From the NCBI GenBank assembly GCA_028554755.1, contig JAPTOF010000001.1, positions 39,699,501-39,763,500 on the forward strand: DNA of 64,000 bases, in the 5' to 3' direction. This document shows positions 1 through 9,868 of this stretch, piece after piece (positions within the stretch are counted from its first letter, which is position 1; each line of letters begins with the position of its first letter). The notes below the pieces were generated by a model. That model searched no databases, was not told the origin of the DNA, and saw only the letters and a program-made list of their open reading frames with translations. A program made the position numbers and the translations under genes. Source of the stretch: Cordia subcordata (taxonomy: Eukaryota; Streptophyta; Magnoliopsida; Boraginales; Cordiaceae).

Positions 1-7
1 AGTTACG

Positions 8-118
8 ATAAATGACCACATCACAAGACGTTTATTCACCAATTCAATTCTACCTTTATATGCTATCTTGATCCACCACGACCAGTGAAGGAACTATACA
101 GGATTCATGTATAATGTT
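8..118. repeat. Direct repeat, left copy (partner at 1121-1230)
   Basis: About 110 bases that recur at 1121-1230 in the same orientation with small differences. Both copies share CACAAGACGTTTAT, GAATTCTACCTTT or a close variant, and CACCACGACNAGTGAAGG. The roughly 1 kb between the copies holds a MITE and a solo LTR. No gene is visible. The copies may be an old local duplication that later received both insertions, or fragments of a dispersed repeat. Confidence 0.7.
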
Positions 119-263
119 ATGATATTATGAGAATTGTTAATTCAGTAAAACTTCCCTTGCAAGCTGAATTCAGCAAAGCTAATGAAAATGTATGGAGCCA
201 TCCCTTACAAGTTGCAAGCTGAATACTATGGAAGCGAGACTAAAGTACTATTGAGAATATGGA

Positions 264-488
264 CTTGTTTGGATTGACTTTTTTTTTAGGAAAAAATACT
301 TTTATTTTTTTGTGAAAAAGTTACATTAAATTTGTAATAACTATTTGATTTGGTTTCCAAAAAAACTGAAACTCTGAAAAAATCTCAAATACAATTTTTT
401 TAGAAACCAAAATTTTCAACTTCTAAGAAAAATTATTTTTGAAAAGCTGTTAAACAAAGCACTTTTCAAAAAAGCCAATACAAACGAG
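264..488. mobile_element. Fold-back MITE, GTTTGGATTGRC family, copy 1
   Basis: The left end reads CTTGTTTGGATTGACTTTTT. The right end reads AAAAAAGCCAATACAAACGAG, its near-perfect reverse complement. The interior is A/T-rich and itself self-complementary (TGAAAAAGTTACA, GGTTTCCAAAAAAACTGAA, AGAAACCAAAATTTTC). It has no coding capacity. Six further copies with the same ends lie elsewhere in the window (38887, 43410, 49311, 49724, 58965, 62651). Confidence 0.7.
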
Positions 489-539
489 CACTATATGGAG
501 CGATCACTAGAGGTTAGAGGTAGAGCCAGTTAGCAAATC

Positions 540-1030
540 TGTTGGGTTATGACTCAAAGTCTGAGTCCATGTAAATTAAGACACTTGGAGAGAAAGGTAA
601 TTAAGAAAATTACATTATTCAAGACTTGTCTAAACTGGTATAGGAGAAATCTTGAGGAGCAAATATTTCTCTCCTATAAATAGAAGGTCTTGTAACTTGT
701 AGTAGGTGTCTTAGAGCCACATCCCATGGGGGGAGTGTGGGTGAGAGATCTTAAGAGCCCTATGTGTGTGAAAAAGAGTGTCTTATATTCATTTTAGTCT
801 TGTTAAGGATTGAACCATTATAAAAATTCTATGGGAAGGATTTAGACTTTTCTGTCCATATAAAAAGTTATCACTATGTGTAATCATTATTGTTGAACAG
901 TGGAATTTATCTCAGAGGGATCGTGGACATAGACAGGTGGCCGAACTACATTAAAAATATTTTATATTTTTTGTATGTGTTTTTCCGTTGTGTTTTGATA
1001 TGTGTGCGTACGTCCTCTATTTTACCAACA
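540..1030 (+). mobile_element. Solo LTR of a copia-type retrotransposon
   Basis: A 491-base unit begins TGTTGG and ends CCAACA, the short inverted ends typical of LTRs. It is flanked on both sides by the 5-base duplication AAATC (535-539 and 1031-1035). Inside is a promoter-like CTATAAATAGAAGG near 675. The pattern GTGGACATAGACAGGTGGCCGAAC near 924-947 resembles the 3' part of copia LTRs. No internal retroelement sequence remains, so recombination between two LTRs is inferred. It lies about 760 bases upstream of the amine oxidase start codon. Confidence 0.82.
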
Positions 1031-1120
1031 AAATCATATTATATTCACAAGTTCATAACTTAATTATTAAGTATAAAATCTATATATAACAATATGTTCC
1101 TGTATCATTAAATTTCAATA

Positions 1121-1230
1121 GATGACCAAATCACAAGACGTTTATCCGACTAGTTGAATTCTACCTTTTTCATTTGATCCTGGTCCACCACGACAAGTGA
1201 AGGGACTATACAAGATTCATGTACTGAGCA
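1121..1230. repeat. Direct repeat, right copy (partner at 8-118)
   Basis: The second copy of the ~110-base repeat described at 8-118. It begins at GATGACCAAATCACAAGACG, directly downstream of the solo LTR region, and runs to CAAGATTCATGTA. It lies in the 5' flank of the amine oxidase gene. Confidence 0.7.
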
Positions 1231-1728
1231 TTCATACCCGTCTTTCACATGGGGATAGTCACGACTTGGGAGCGAAGATAATAGTTTACAATATTATGAT
1301 ATTATGAGAGAGATTTAATGATGATAAATTATTAATAAATTATCATAAAATGGTATAAATAATTCGTTATAGTTAAATTTCATTTATAATGTTATGATTA
1401 TTATACCAGATTTCTTACTTGATCGGCAATATACTCACTATAAGCAGTGAACTTACAACTTTGGTACCCTATCATATATATTCTCCAAGCAATCCGAAAA
1501 CGAGAAAACAAGAAAAGAATAACCAATATAATATGGGTTAAGTGTCAAACAACATGGAAATCAGTAGAAAATATTTTAAATAACATGTTGTATGCTTGGT
1601 GTTAAACACGTTATGCCATAAATCATCTCATTTTACTTTAAATTATCTGAAAGTTTTGAAATGTCTTTGCATTTCAGGTGTTTCAATAAGTTTAATGTTA
1701 TAGTCACTGATTTGCAAGAATTCCACAC

Positions 1729-1736
1729 TATATAAG
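1729..1736 (+). promoter_or_regulatory. Probable TATA box of the first amine oxidase gene
   Basis: TATATAAG, about 57 bases upstream of the ATG at 1793. That would leave a 5' leader of roughly 25-30 bases. It is a sequence match in a sensible place only; no transcription start is known. Confidence 0.5.
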
Positions 1737-3055
1737 ATCATATGATATATTGCAAAACCTTGTAGCTCCTCCTAAAGCAACATATTTCATCAATGGGTAG
1801 TTCAGCTTTGAAGCTTCTCCTCTTCTTCATTTCCCTCTCCATTGCTTCACCCCATGATCACCATCAATACCATCCACTTAACCCGCTCTCTCCATTGGAG
1901 CTCACCCAAGTTCAATCCATAGTCAAAGGATTCATCAACTCTTATCTTAACTTTACATTTCATTACGTAGGTTTAGACGACCCTGATAAATTAATAGTTC
2001 AATCCTGGCTATCCAATGCAAATAATACGAAAGCCCCACCACGTAGGGCCTTTGTTATCGTGCGTCATGACAAAAAGAGCCACGAAATTGTAGTTGATTT
2101 GTCAACTAATTCAGTTATATCTGACAAGATATACAATGGATATGGCTCTCCTATATTGACCAGGGAAGAGCAAGAGGCTGCTAATGCACTATCATTGAGA
2201 TATCCACCATTTATGGCCTCAATTAACAAGAGAGGGCTTAAGTTAGAAGAAGTGGTTTGTTTTAGTTTTGCAGTTGGGTGGTTTGGTGAGATCAAGACAA
2301 GTAGGAGGGTTAAAGTCATGTGCTATTACATGGATGGGACCACTAATTTCCACATGAGACCAATAGAGGGAATAACAGTGATCGTTGATCTTGATCAGAT
2401 GAAAATCTTGGGATTTCGTGACCGTGTGATTGTCCCGGTCCCAAAAGCAGAGGGAACCGAGTATAGAGAATCAAAAATGGAGCCATCATCAGCACTCAGG
2501 GAAAGCCTTGATGAGGATCACAAGCTGATGCAATCAAATGGACAAAACATCAAAATAGATGGAAATACAGTGAAGTAAGCTTTAGTCCCTTTTACTATTT
2601 CTAATTGGAAATCCTTGTTCTTTACTTTTTTGTCAAGTTGATACTACACAATACCATACACATAATATTTTTGGGCAAAATACACATTATTTCTTAAGGT
2701 TTTTTGAATTAGTTGATATTACCTGTATTTTAAAACTTATTGTATTATTTTCTATACTTTTTAAAATGTGACACACTAACCCATTGTGGCTCGTCTAATT
2801 AGTTGATTGCCCTTGTAATTTGTCTAATTAGCTGATTATTTCCTCATGTTGTTAAAACATATTACTAAAAATGTATATTGGGGTCATACCCTAACAAGGG
2901 TGATGTTTAGACACCTCTTATTTTGTCAAACTTGGGCTATAAATATTATGTAATTTTATAGATGATTTTTCATGATTTACATGGTTATTTTCTATGATGC
3001 GAAAATCTGAAGTATTTGTCCATTTTCAAACTTTCAAAACTAAAGTGGAGAACTT

Positions 3056-3280
3056 GTTTGACACAAAAATTAAGTACTTTCAAGGTGATGGGTGGTGGGT
3101 TCGACAATCATACCTTTGAGGAATTTTTTAACAAGCATGGCATTGTTTTTCGAAAATCCTGTCCCCATATCCCTCAATAAAATGGTGTTTCTGAAAGAAG
3201 ATAACAACACCTTATTAATGTCCTACGCACGTTCCTAAGTTACTCGTCTCTCCCGTCATCTTTTGGGCTAGATCATCATA
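3056..3280 (+). pseudogene. Ty1/copia integrase fragment inside intron 1
   Basis: From the ATG at 3088 the frame reads GGGFDNHTFEEFF, then HGIVFRKSCPHIPQ, a stop at 3178-3180, then NGVSER and NVLRTFLSYSS. This is the C-terminal part of a copia integrase core (the normal text has PQQNGVSER). A further stop follows SERR, and upstream residues (IKYFQGDG) continue in another frame. So it is a decayed fragment, not a gene. The bases up to about 3530 contain GTGATACCATAAGATCC, which may be an LTR/primer-site junction of the same or another element. It sits in the first intron of the disrupted amine oxidase. Confidence 0.75.
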
Positions 3281-5226
3281 GGTAAACAACATTGGTTCCA
3301 ACTGAGAATGCCATAATCTATAATTGGTACCATCAAATCGGATAGTAAGCAAATAGCGTGGCACTGGAGGAAGATGCCGCTATGGTTATAGACGACACAG
3401 CAGCAGCCATGGAGATGCTAGTCGACGAAGGGAAGGATTGAGAAGCAGACATAGTTAGGACGAAGGAGAGATAGGTTTAAGACGCCACAAGATCTTTAGG
3501 TCGTGATACCATAAGATCCCGTACAATTACAATGGTAACTTTACCATAATACAATACATGCCATATTTAATCTTTCCATAATATAATACATGCCATATTC
3601 TCATATATACATTAATAACTACATTATTCTCTATGCTTTTCAAAAGGTAGCACAATCATGTTTCTTTTCCATTATTATCCAAACAGAATTAGCTAGCAAT
3701 AAGGGTATCTTTGTGAGATATACAACATATTGTGAGTTTTAACACATGCAACAAAAGTGCATATGATGCAATCAATTTAGATGAAAATATAAAAGTGGGA
3801 GATTATGTGCTACTTTTTCTGAAGCAAAAAAGGGGGTAACGTGGTATATTACGTAAAAACACAAGTGAATAATTAGCTAATTAGACGAATCAAAAGAGTT
3901 TGTAATTTGTATTTTATCTAAAATTTTTCCTCCACCAAAATATAATCGGTTTTTCATACTAAAAACACACATAAGAAAATACCCATGTATTTTCCTCTTA
4001 TACATAGCTACTTTTGTGTGACAAATTTGTATAGGTGGGCTAATTGGGAGCTGCATCTAGCCTTTGACATGCGGGCAGGATTGGTGACCTCCTTAGCATC
4101 GATCTACGATTCTGAGAAGCAAGAATATCGCCGTGTCTTGTATCGCGGCTTTGTGTCGGAGCTCTTCGTGCCCTACATGGACTTGACTGAAGAATGGTAT
4201 CACAGGGCCTTCTTTGATGCAGGTGAATATGGTGATGGTCTATGCACTGTGCCACTTGAACCATTGCGAGACTGCCCAGAAAATGCAGTCTATATGGATG
4301 GCTACTTTGTTGCGCAAGATGGAACGCCAGTGAAAACATCAAACGCCTTCTGTGTATTCGAACGCAATGCTGGAGACATCACCTGGCGCCACACCGAAAC
4401 CGGAACTCCGAGGGAATTGGTACACAAACATTCTCATCTCTCTTTTCATATACTAGCAAGATCGTGATATTATATATTGGTATTAGATATGATATGAATA
4501 ACTCGAGTTAAATATACTTGGTGAGCTAGTCCTCTCGACATTTGCCATTAAAATTTAAATGGAAAAATCGCGTTATGGTCACAGAATGAATACATGATAT
4601 TTTTTTATGTGTCACGTAGTCCCTTATTTTTAGCTAGCAGTTGTGCCAACATTAGTCCTTTCATGTTATTTTTCCATTCAAATTCTGATGACTCATGACT
4701 GAAACACTAACATTCACACAATGAGGGAATAAAAGGGATTGAAAAGCGTCACTTTTAGGGGATGAAGTTGTCAAAAGCAGTCTTAAAGATATAGGACTTC
4801 CTCGTTAATTAACTCTATTTTAAAATTACGCATTTTGAGCTTTTACTTTATTTTTAAAATTATGCATTTTAAGACGCCTTTTAGATTTATTTTTCTTCAA
4901 TTATTTATTATTTATTTATTACTATTTTTTTTGTTTCCCGTCATTTAGGATAATGAGAATAAATGAACTTTTTGGAATTTTTTGCAGATAACTGAAGTCA
5001 GACCAGAAACGAGCCTTGTGGTGAGATCGGTGTTAACTTTGAGCAACTATGACTATATCATGGACTGGGAATTTAAGAAAGCTGGCACCATCAATATCAC
5101 TGTAAGTTGTGATTCTTACCTAACATCTAACATTATACAACTGTTTTCAGATACTCGTATAGTTTAAAAACTAACTAGCCAGTCCGGTGTGACAAAATGA
5201 AAATATTTTGGAAATCATAGAGTCTC

Positions 5227-5950
5227 ACTACAATAATTTTTGCTAGTAAGCACATAAATTTTGTTGCATTTGAGAAAGTGTAAAACAATATCTTAGAATG
5301 ACTACACTTCTAAGTGTAACAAAATATTTTTGTATAATTTTTGGTACTTCAATCATTTTGTTACACTTGAAAGTGTAACTAAAATGGTCAAAAGTATAAA
5401 AAAGTATTTAGTATAATTACACTTGTAAGTGTAATAAAATATTTTTATATAATTTTTGGTATTTCAATCATTTGTTATACTTGGAAGTGTAACTAAAATG
5501 GTTATACTTGCCAATGTAACTAAATGCTTAATATGTCATATAAAAGCCAACAAAACTTGAAGTTTTTTGCTTGAATCCCACATCGATATGACATTGGGGA
5601 TATTGGGTTGCATGCAATCTATAAAAGCAATGCAAATAGATTATTCTTCTTAATCCAACTCTTGTAGCAATGACATTTCAAACTTTATCTTAATTTTAAT
5701 TTTTTTATATTTAATTTGTTTTAAGATAATAAAAAAATTATTATGCTTAAAGTGTAACTATTATAAATATACTAGTATTTTAGTGCGGCTACATTTGAAA
5801 GTGTAATTAATATTAGTTACATTATTTTTAAGTAGCAAATATTAGTTAAATTTTTAAGCGTTGCAGTATTTTTTGTTGCATCAATATTAGTTACGTTTGT
5901 AGCATGTGTAACAAATTTTTTTAATTATATTTTTAAGTGTAACTAGAAAT
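5227..5950. repeat. AT-rich repeat with palindromic ACTTGAAAGT units, possible CACTA-like remnant
   Basis: Lies in intron 3 of the disrupted amine oxidase. It starts CACTACAATAATTTTTGC, similar to the ends of plant CACTA transposons. Inside, the partly palindromic motif TTACACTTGAAAGTGTAAC recurs in variants at about 5303, 5362, 5419, 5480, 5505 and later. A ~116-base segment is tandemly duplicated (5303-5418 and 5419-5520). No matching right-hand TTGTAGTG end is visible, so the element assignment is weak; the internal repetition is clear. Confidence 0.45.
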
Positions 5951-6107
5951 CAAAATATATGTAATTATTGGTATCATTTGTTATAATGTCTTTTGATACA
6001 TATATTTTAGAAAACACAGGGGGTGACCAATGTAATTTAGGCAAATCACATAGTACTAGTGTGTTTATTCCTCACGAATTATATACTAGAGCCTTGAGGA
6101 AGAAGAG

Positions 6108-6486
6108 GCATAATTTTATTTTTTGTCTCTCATTGTTGACTCTTTTGACAATTAAGTCTTTTATATTTAAAACACAACAAATCAGTCCCTTACATTTGCA
6201 TTTTTGGCATTATTAGTCCTTGGGTCAAAACTTAACAATATGAATACGTTAAGAAAGTCAACACATGTAATTCTTTTCATTTTAATCCTACTTCACCTAA
6301 TTGTATCTCCCGAAATCATTAATCACATGCATGTCATGTGTCTTGAGTTGGTAATTTTTCGACAAATTTTGACCTGAGAACTAATTATGTCACAAACTGT
6401 AAAGATAAAGAACTAATTTCTTATGTTTAAAGATAAGGGGTCCTTAGTTATCAAAATTGTCAAAAATAAGAGGCTAAATGAGCCAT
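6108..6486. mobile_element. Fold-back repeat, intronic copy A
   Basis: The left part (GTCTCTCATTGTTGACTC, TTTTGACAATTAAGTC, AATCAGTCCCTTACATTTG) is mirrored by the right part (CAAAATTGTCAAAAATAAGAGGCTAAATGAGCC). The pair forms a long imperfect inverted repeat without coding capacity. A second member of the family is at 7277-7654, in the next intron of the same gene. The exact ends are uncertain. Confidence 0.5.
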
Positions 6487-7276
6487 TAATTAAAAAAAAA
6501 AAAAAAGAAAGAAAGAAAAATTAGATCCATCTCTAGGCAAATCATAGATTATTGAAAGTAAATCTATCTTTTTGTTTGTGTGTTTATCAAAGGCTGGACT
6601 AACAGGCATGCTTGAAGTGAGGGGAACAGAATACACACACAAAGACCAGATAAATAAGAAGCTTATGGCACATTGGTGGCAGAAAACTAATTGGGGGCCA
6701 ACCACGATCACTTCATTAACTTTCACCTAGACCTCGACCTCGATGGTGAAGCCAATTCGTTTGTCAAGACCAAGCTGCAGACAATGAGGGTGAAGGGCAA
6801 CAAGATTCCTAGGAAGAGTTATTGGACCGCTGTCAGCCAAACGGCTAAAACTGAAGCCGACGCCAAGATTCGGCTTGGTTCAGGTGACACTGAGCTATCG
6901 ATTGTGAATCCTAACAAGAAGACCAAGGTGGGCAATGATGTTGGGTATCGCCTGATCCCTGAATCTGTGGTTGGTCCTTTGTTAGCTGAAGATGATTACC
7001 CCCAGATTCGTGGGGCGCTTAGTATGTACAATGTGTGGGTGACTCCTTACAGCAAGTCTGAAAAATGGGCTGCGGGTTTGTATGTTGATCAGAGCCGTGG
7101 AGATGATACTCTAGCTGTCTGGAGCCTCAGGTACACAGTACATGTATATTGTTGCATTTCAAGTTTATACATAAACAGCTTTTGATCTTTGATTGATCCT
7201 GAGACCCTTATAGTTGTGACATTAGGAGAGAGATTCGTGATAAGAAATTAATAATACAATCTAAAACGTAACAGTT

Positions 7277-7654
7277 AAACGATTTATTTGGTCCCTTACT
7301 TTGATATTTTTGACAATTAAGTTTTTTATCTTTACAAAGTGACAATTTAGTTTCTTATATTTGTAATTAGTGATACCATTGGTTCTAAGTTGGAAAAATA
7401 TTAAAAAAGACAATTTTCACTCCTTATTTTTGCAATTTGTGGGAGATTAATTAGCTCCTTATCCTTACAATTTCAGACAAGATTAGATCCTTATCCATTA
7501 TTCCTAATTTCTTAATTTAATTTCTTGAATTTTTTGAGTTTAGGATTACTGGTGTCGCAAATTGTAAAGATAAGAGATTAATGTAGTATTTTAAACATAA
7601 GCAATTTTATTATTAAAATAGTCAAAGATAGGAGATCAAATGAGATAATTACCC
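7277..7654. mobile_element. Fold-back repeat, intronic copy B
   Basis: Related to the repeat at 6108-6486. The left arm has TTTGGTCCCTTACTTTGATATTTTTGAC and the right arm ends AATAGTCAAAGATAGGAGATCAAATGAG, its imperfect reverse complement. Phrases such as TTAATTAGCTCCTTATC and GTCGCAAATTGTAAAGATAAG occur in both family members. It is non-coding and lies in the last intron of the disrupted amine oxidase. Confidence 0.5.
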
Positions 7655-7700
7655 AAAAGTAACTATTATGGACTCTTTCTTATAAGGTTCCAGCTACTAC

Positions 7701-7827
7701 TTTTTTTTTTTTTTTTTTTCATTTTTTGAAGAGAATCAATAGTAATCGTCTACCTACCTGTAGTAATGATTCAAACTCAAGACTTGTAGGTATCAAACGA
7801 GGGGTATTACCACTGAACTACACCCTC
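7701..7827 (-). mobile_element. tRNA-derived SINE-like element
   Basis: Read on the minus strand it starts GAGGGTGTAGTTCAGTGG, containing the pol III A-box-like TAGTTCAGTGG (7810-7820). It continues to a B-box-like GAGTTTGAATC (7768-7778) and ends in an A tract (the T run at 7701-7719 on the plus strand). The A-box/B-box spacing fits a tRNA-related SINE head. It lies in the last intron of the disrupted amine oxidase. A related piece is at 42540-42618. Confidence 0.55.
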
Positions 7828-8042
7828 TTGTTGGTCCCGGCTACTTGTTCCTTACAATCATATTGCTTTTCTTGATGCAGGAATAGAACCATAGAAAACA
7901 AGGACATTGTGTGTACACATTGGGGTTCCATCATGTACCACTGCAGGAGGATTTCCCAGTGATGCCAACACTGAGTAGCGGGTTTGAGCTCAGGCCTGCT
8001 AGCTTCTTTGAGCGCAATCCTGTGCTCGAGCCCAAACCATGA

Positions 8043-9868
8043 TCCAATAATTTAAGTCAAGTAGCCTAATGCATGCGTGCAGCAGTTTACAACTGAAATA
8101 AAGCAATAAAGTCATGTGATCATGTTTTGTTTGGTTATCCACTCACATAATCACTGCCGTATATTAATCAGTCCTAATATTATGGAGGGCACCATGCTAA
8201 ATGATCTATATATGGTGGATTCAATAAAGCAGAGTCCATGACCTATTATCCTGTCCAGCACTTGCTTAATGGCAGATCAAGACTATTTTCTTGGGGGTTT
8301 AAGTGGACATTAAGTGAGTTATATTGAAACTAGTGAATTAAAATTTCAAAGATATATAATTAAAGCAATATCATAAAACTAGTGGAGTTATGACTCCTCA
8401 CGATTTATATATAAATTCGCCCCTGTTAATATAGTAATTGGTATATGAGAATGGGATAGGAGCAGAACAATGTTATTCTTGACGCCATCCTGACATTCCC
8501 ATGCTGATACGGCAATTTTGAACTAGGAAATCTGGACCCGTTCCCTAGCTAATACCATTCTCATGAATTTGGGATTGGCCAATCTTAACTAAATAATGTG
8601 AAAGGAAATCCCATTCCCATCTTCTTGGGAATTAATGTACTCAATATGGAAGCAACATCACTTTAGTTATTTCTCGGAAAGCTAGAGCCTTGTTTTCTGA
8701 CTGAGCAAGGAAAGAATATTGTAAAGGCGCTTGGCTATCAGAATGTGAGGTAATCACACTAGTTTAATCAGCATTTAATTAAGCACCTGGGAGCCTTTAG
8801 TTTGCAACTAAATCGGGAATTAATTTTTTTTTCCCCCCGTATTGCATGTAGGCGTCAACTAACTAGATCTATTAAATTAATCAAATTTTCAGGGGAAATT
8901 GATTAGCCATTTCCAGCTTGCATTTCGCCGTTTTTAAATTCGCCTACTAAAAGAAAGACAAATAAGATAAATAAATAAATAAAAAAAGAGTAAAGTGTAT
9001 AGGGAAGCTCATTGTTTCAACAATAAGCACTCGACCTTGAAGAAGCAGGGATAATATATCCGGAAAAACTAGTTAGCTTGCAAGCTGTTAAAGGAAATAT
9101 TCCTTAGAGAAGACAATTATATATATATATATAGGTGAGAAGCAATTCACAATCCACTTATGCAATCCTCAAGACAGCACATAGTTAACCTGGTTAAGCA
9201 AGTCCATTTACAAGTGAAAAACCGATCTCAATTTGAATTTTGACCTAGCTTAGTAGTGTAGTTAAGTTCTTCTCTATTACCGTTCCTTGTGGGATTCGAA
9301 TTAAGTCATCACTTGTCAAAGTATATTCTCAATTACTTGAATTACTCCCTAGACCTTGGTTCCAGTAGTTGAGTTGAGTAGTTGATCAGTTAACTTAGTC
9401 AATTAAGTAGTTGGGTTGGTTAAGTAGTTGAGTTAACTTGATGATGATAATTAACCAATCTTTGAAGCTAAGTAAAAAGATCTTCAGATCACATCTCAGT
9501 TTTACAAATCCTATCCAGGGACTTGGCGTAAAGGGGATTATGCTTTCTGACTAACCAGAAAATTCAAAGCATAGAAGACCAAGTTTTCTTAGCCTGCAAA
9601 GCAAGAAAAGAATATTGAATTCATGCTTGTTCAATAGTCATCCACAATTATGCAAGCCTGTAAAACATATGGCAACATGGCTGGCACCAAGATCAGTGCC
9701 GAAATTGTAAAATAATCCCAGTCAAATGCATAAACAATTATCATATAATCTCTGAAATTTGACACGAAATTCGATCCCTTGTCCTATATTAATTAAACAG
9801 TTCAGGGATTTCAGATGCATTAACATTCCTAAATCAAGATTTGATGCTGTTAATAGAGCAGTGTCTCC
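8043..9868. other. Intergenic region between the two amine oxidase genes
   Basis: No coding sequence seen. Two AATAAA signals at 8097 and 8105 fit the end of the upstream gene. The remainder is AT-rich, with a short (TA)n tract near 9119-9132 and repeated phrases GTAGTTGAGTTGAGTAGTTGATCAG / AAGTAGTTGAGTTAAC at about 9366-9436. It must hold the promoter of the gene starting at 9869, but no convincing TATA box stands out. Confidence 0.5.

Larger units (their letters stand above)
1793..8042 (+). pseudogene. Copper-containing primary amine oxidase, disrupted copy
   Basis: Family role: oxidative deamination of primary amines (putrescine and other polyamines) to aldehyde, NH3 and H2O2, usually in the apoplast or peroxisome. 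Five exons can be traced by homology with the gene at 9869: 1793-2574, 4035-4419, 4988-5101, 6593-7130 and 7881-8042. Exon 1 begins with a hydrophobic signal-like segment. Exon 2 carries the catalytic-base region (RAFFDAGEYG). Exon 3 has the topaquinone motif SNYDY. Exon 4 has one base missing near 6656-6664 and an in-frame TAA at 6688-6690 relative to the homologous frame. Exon 5 lacks four bases at about 7912. Translation of the spliced exons would stop at TAG 6728-6730 after about 472 residues, just before the copper-binding HDH. The exon 5 frame that resumes ([11 protein letters not shown]) is otherwise well conserved and ends in PKP at 8042. Splice sites look intact and AATAAA signals follow at 8097 and 8105. 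It could still be transcribed. An assembly error is less likely because one lesion is a substitution and the indels are not in long homopolymers. Confidence 0.85.
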
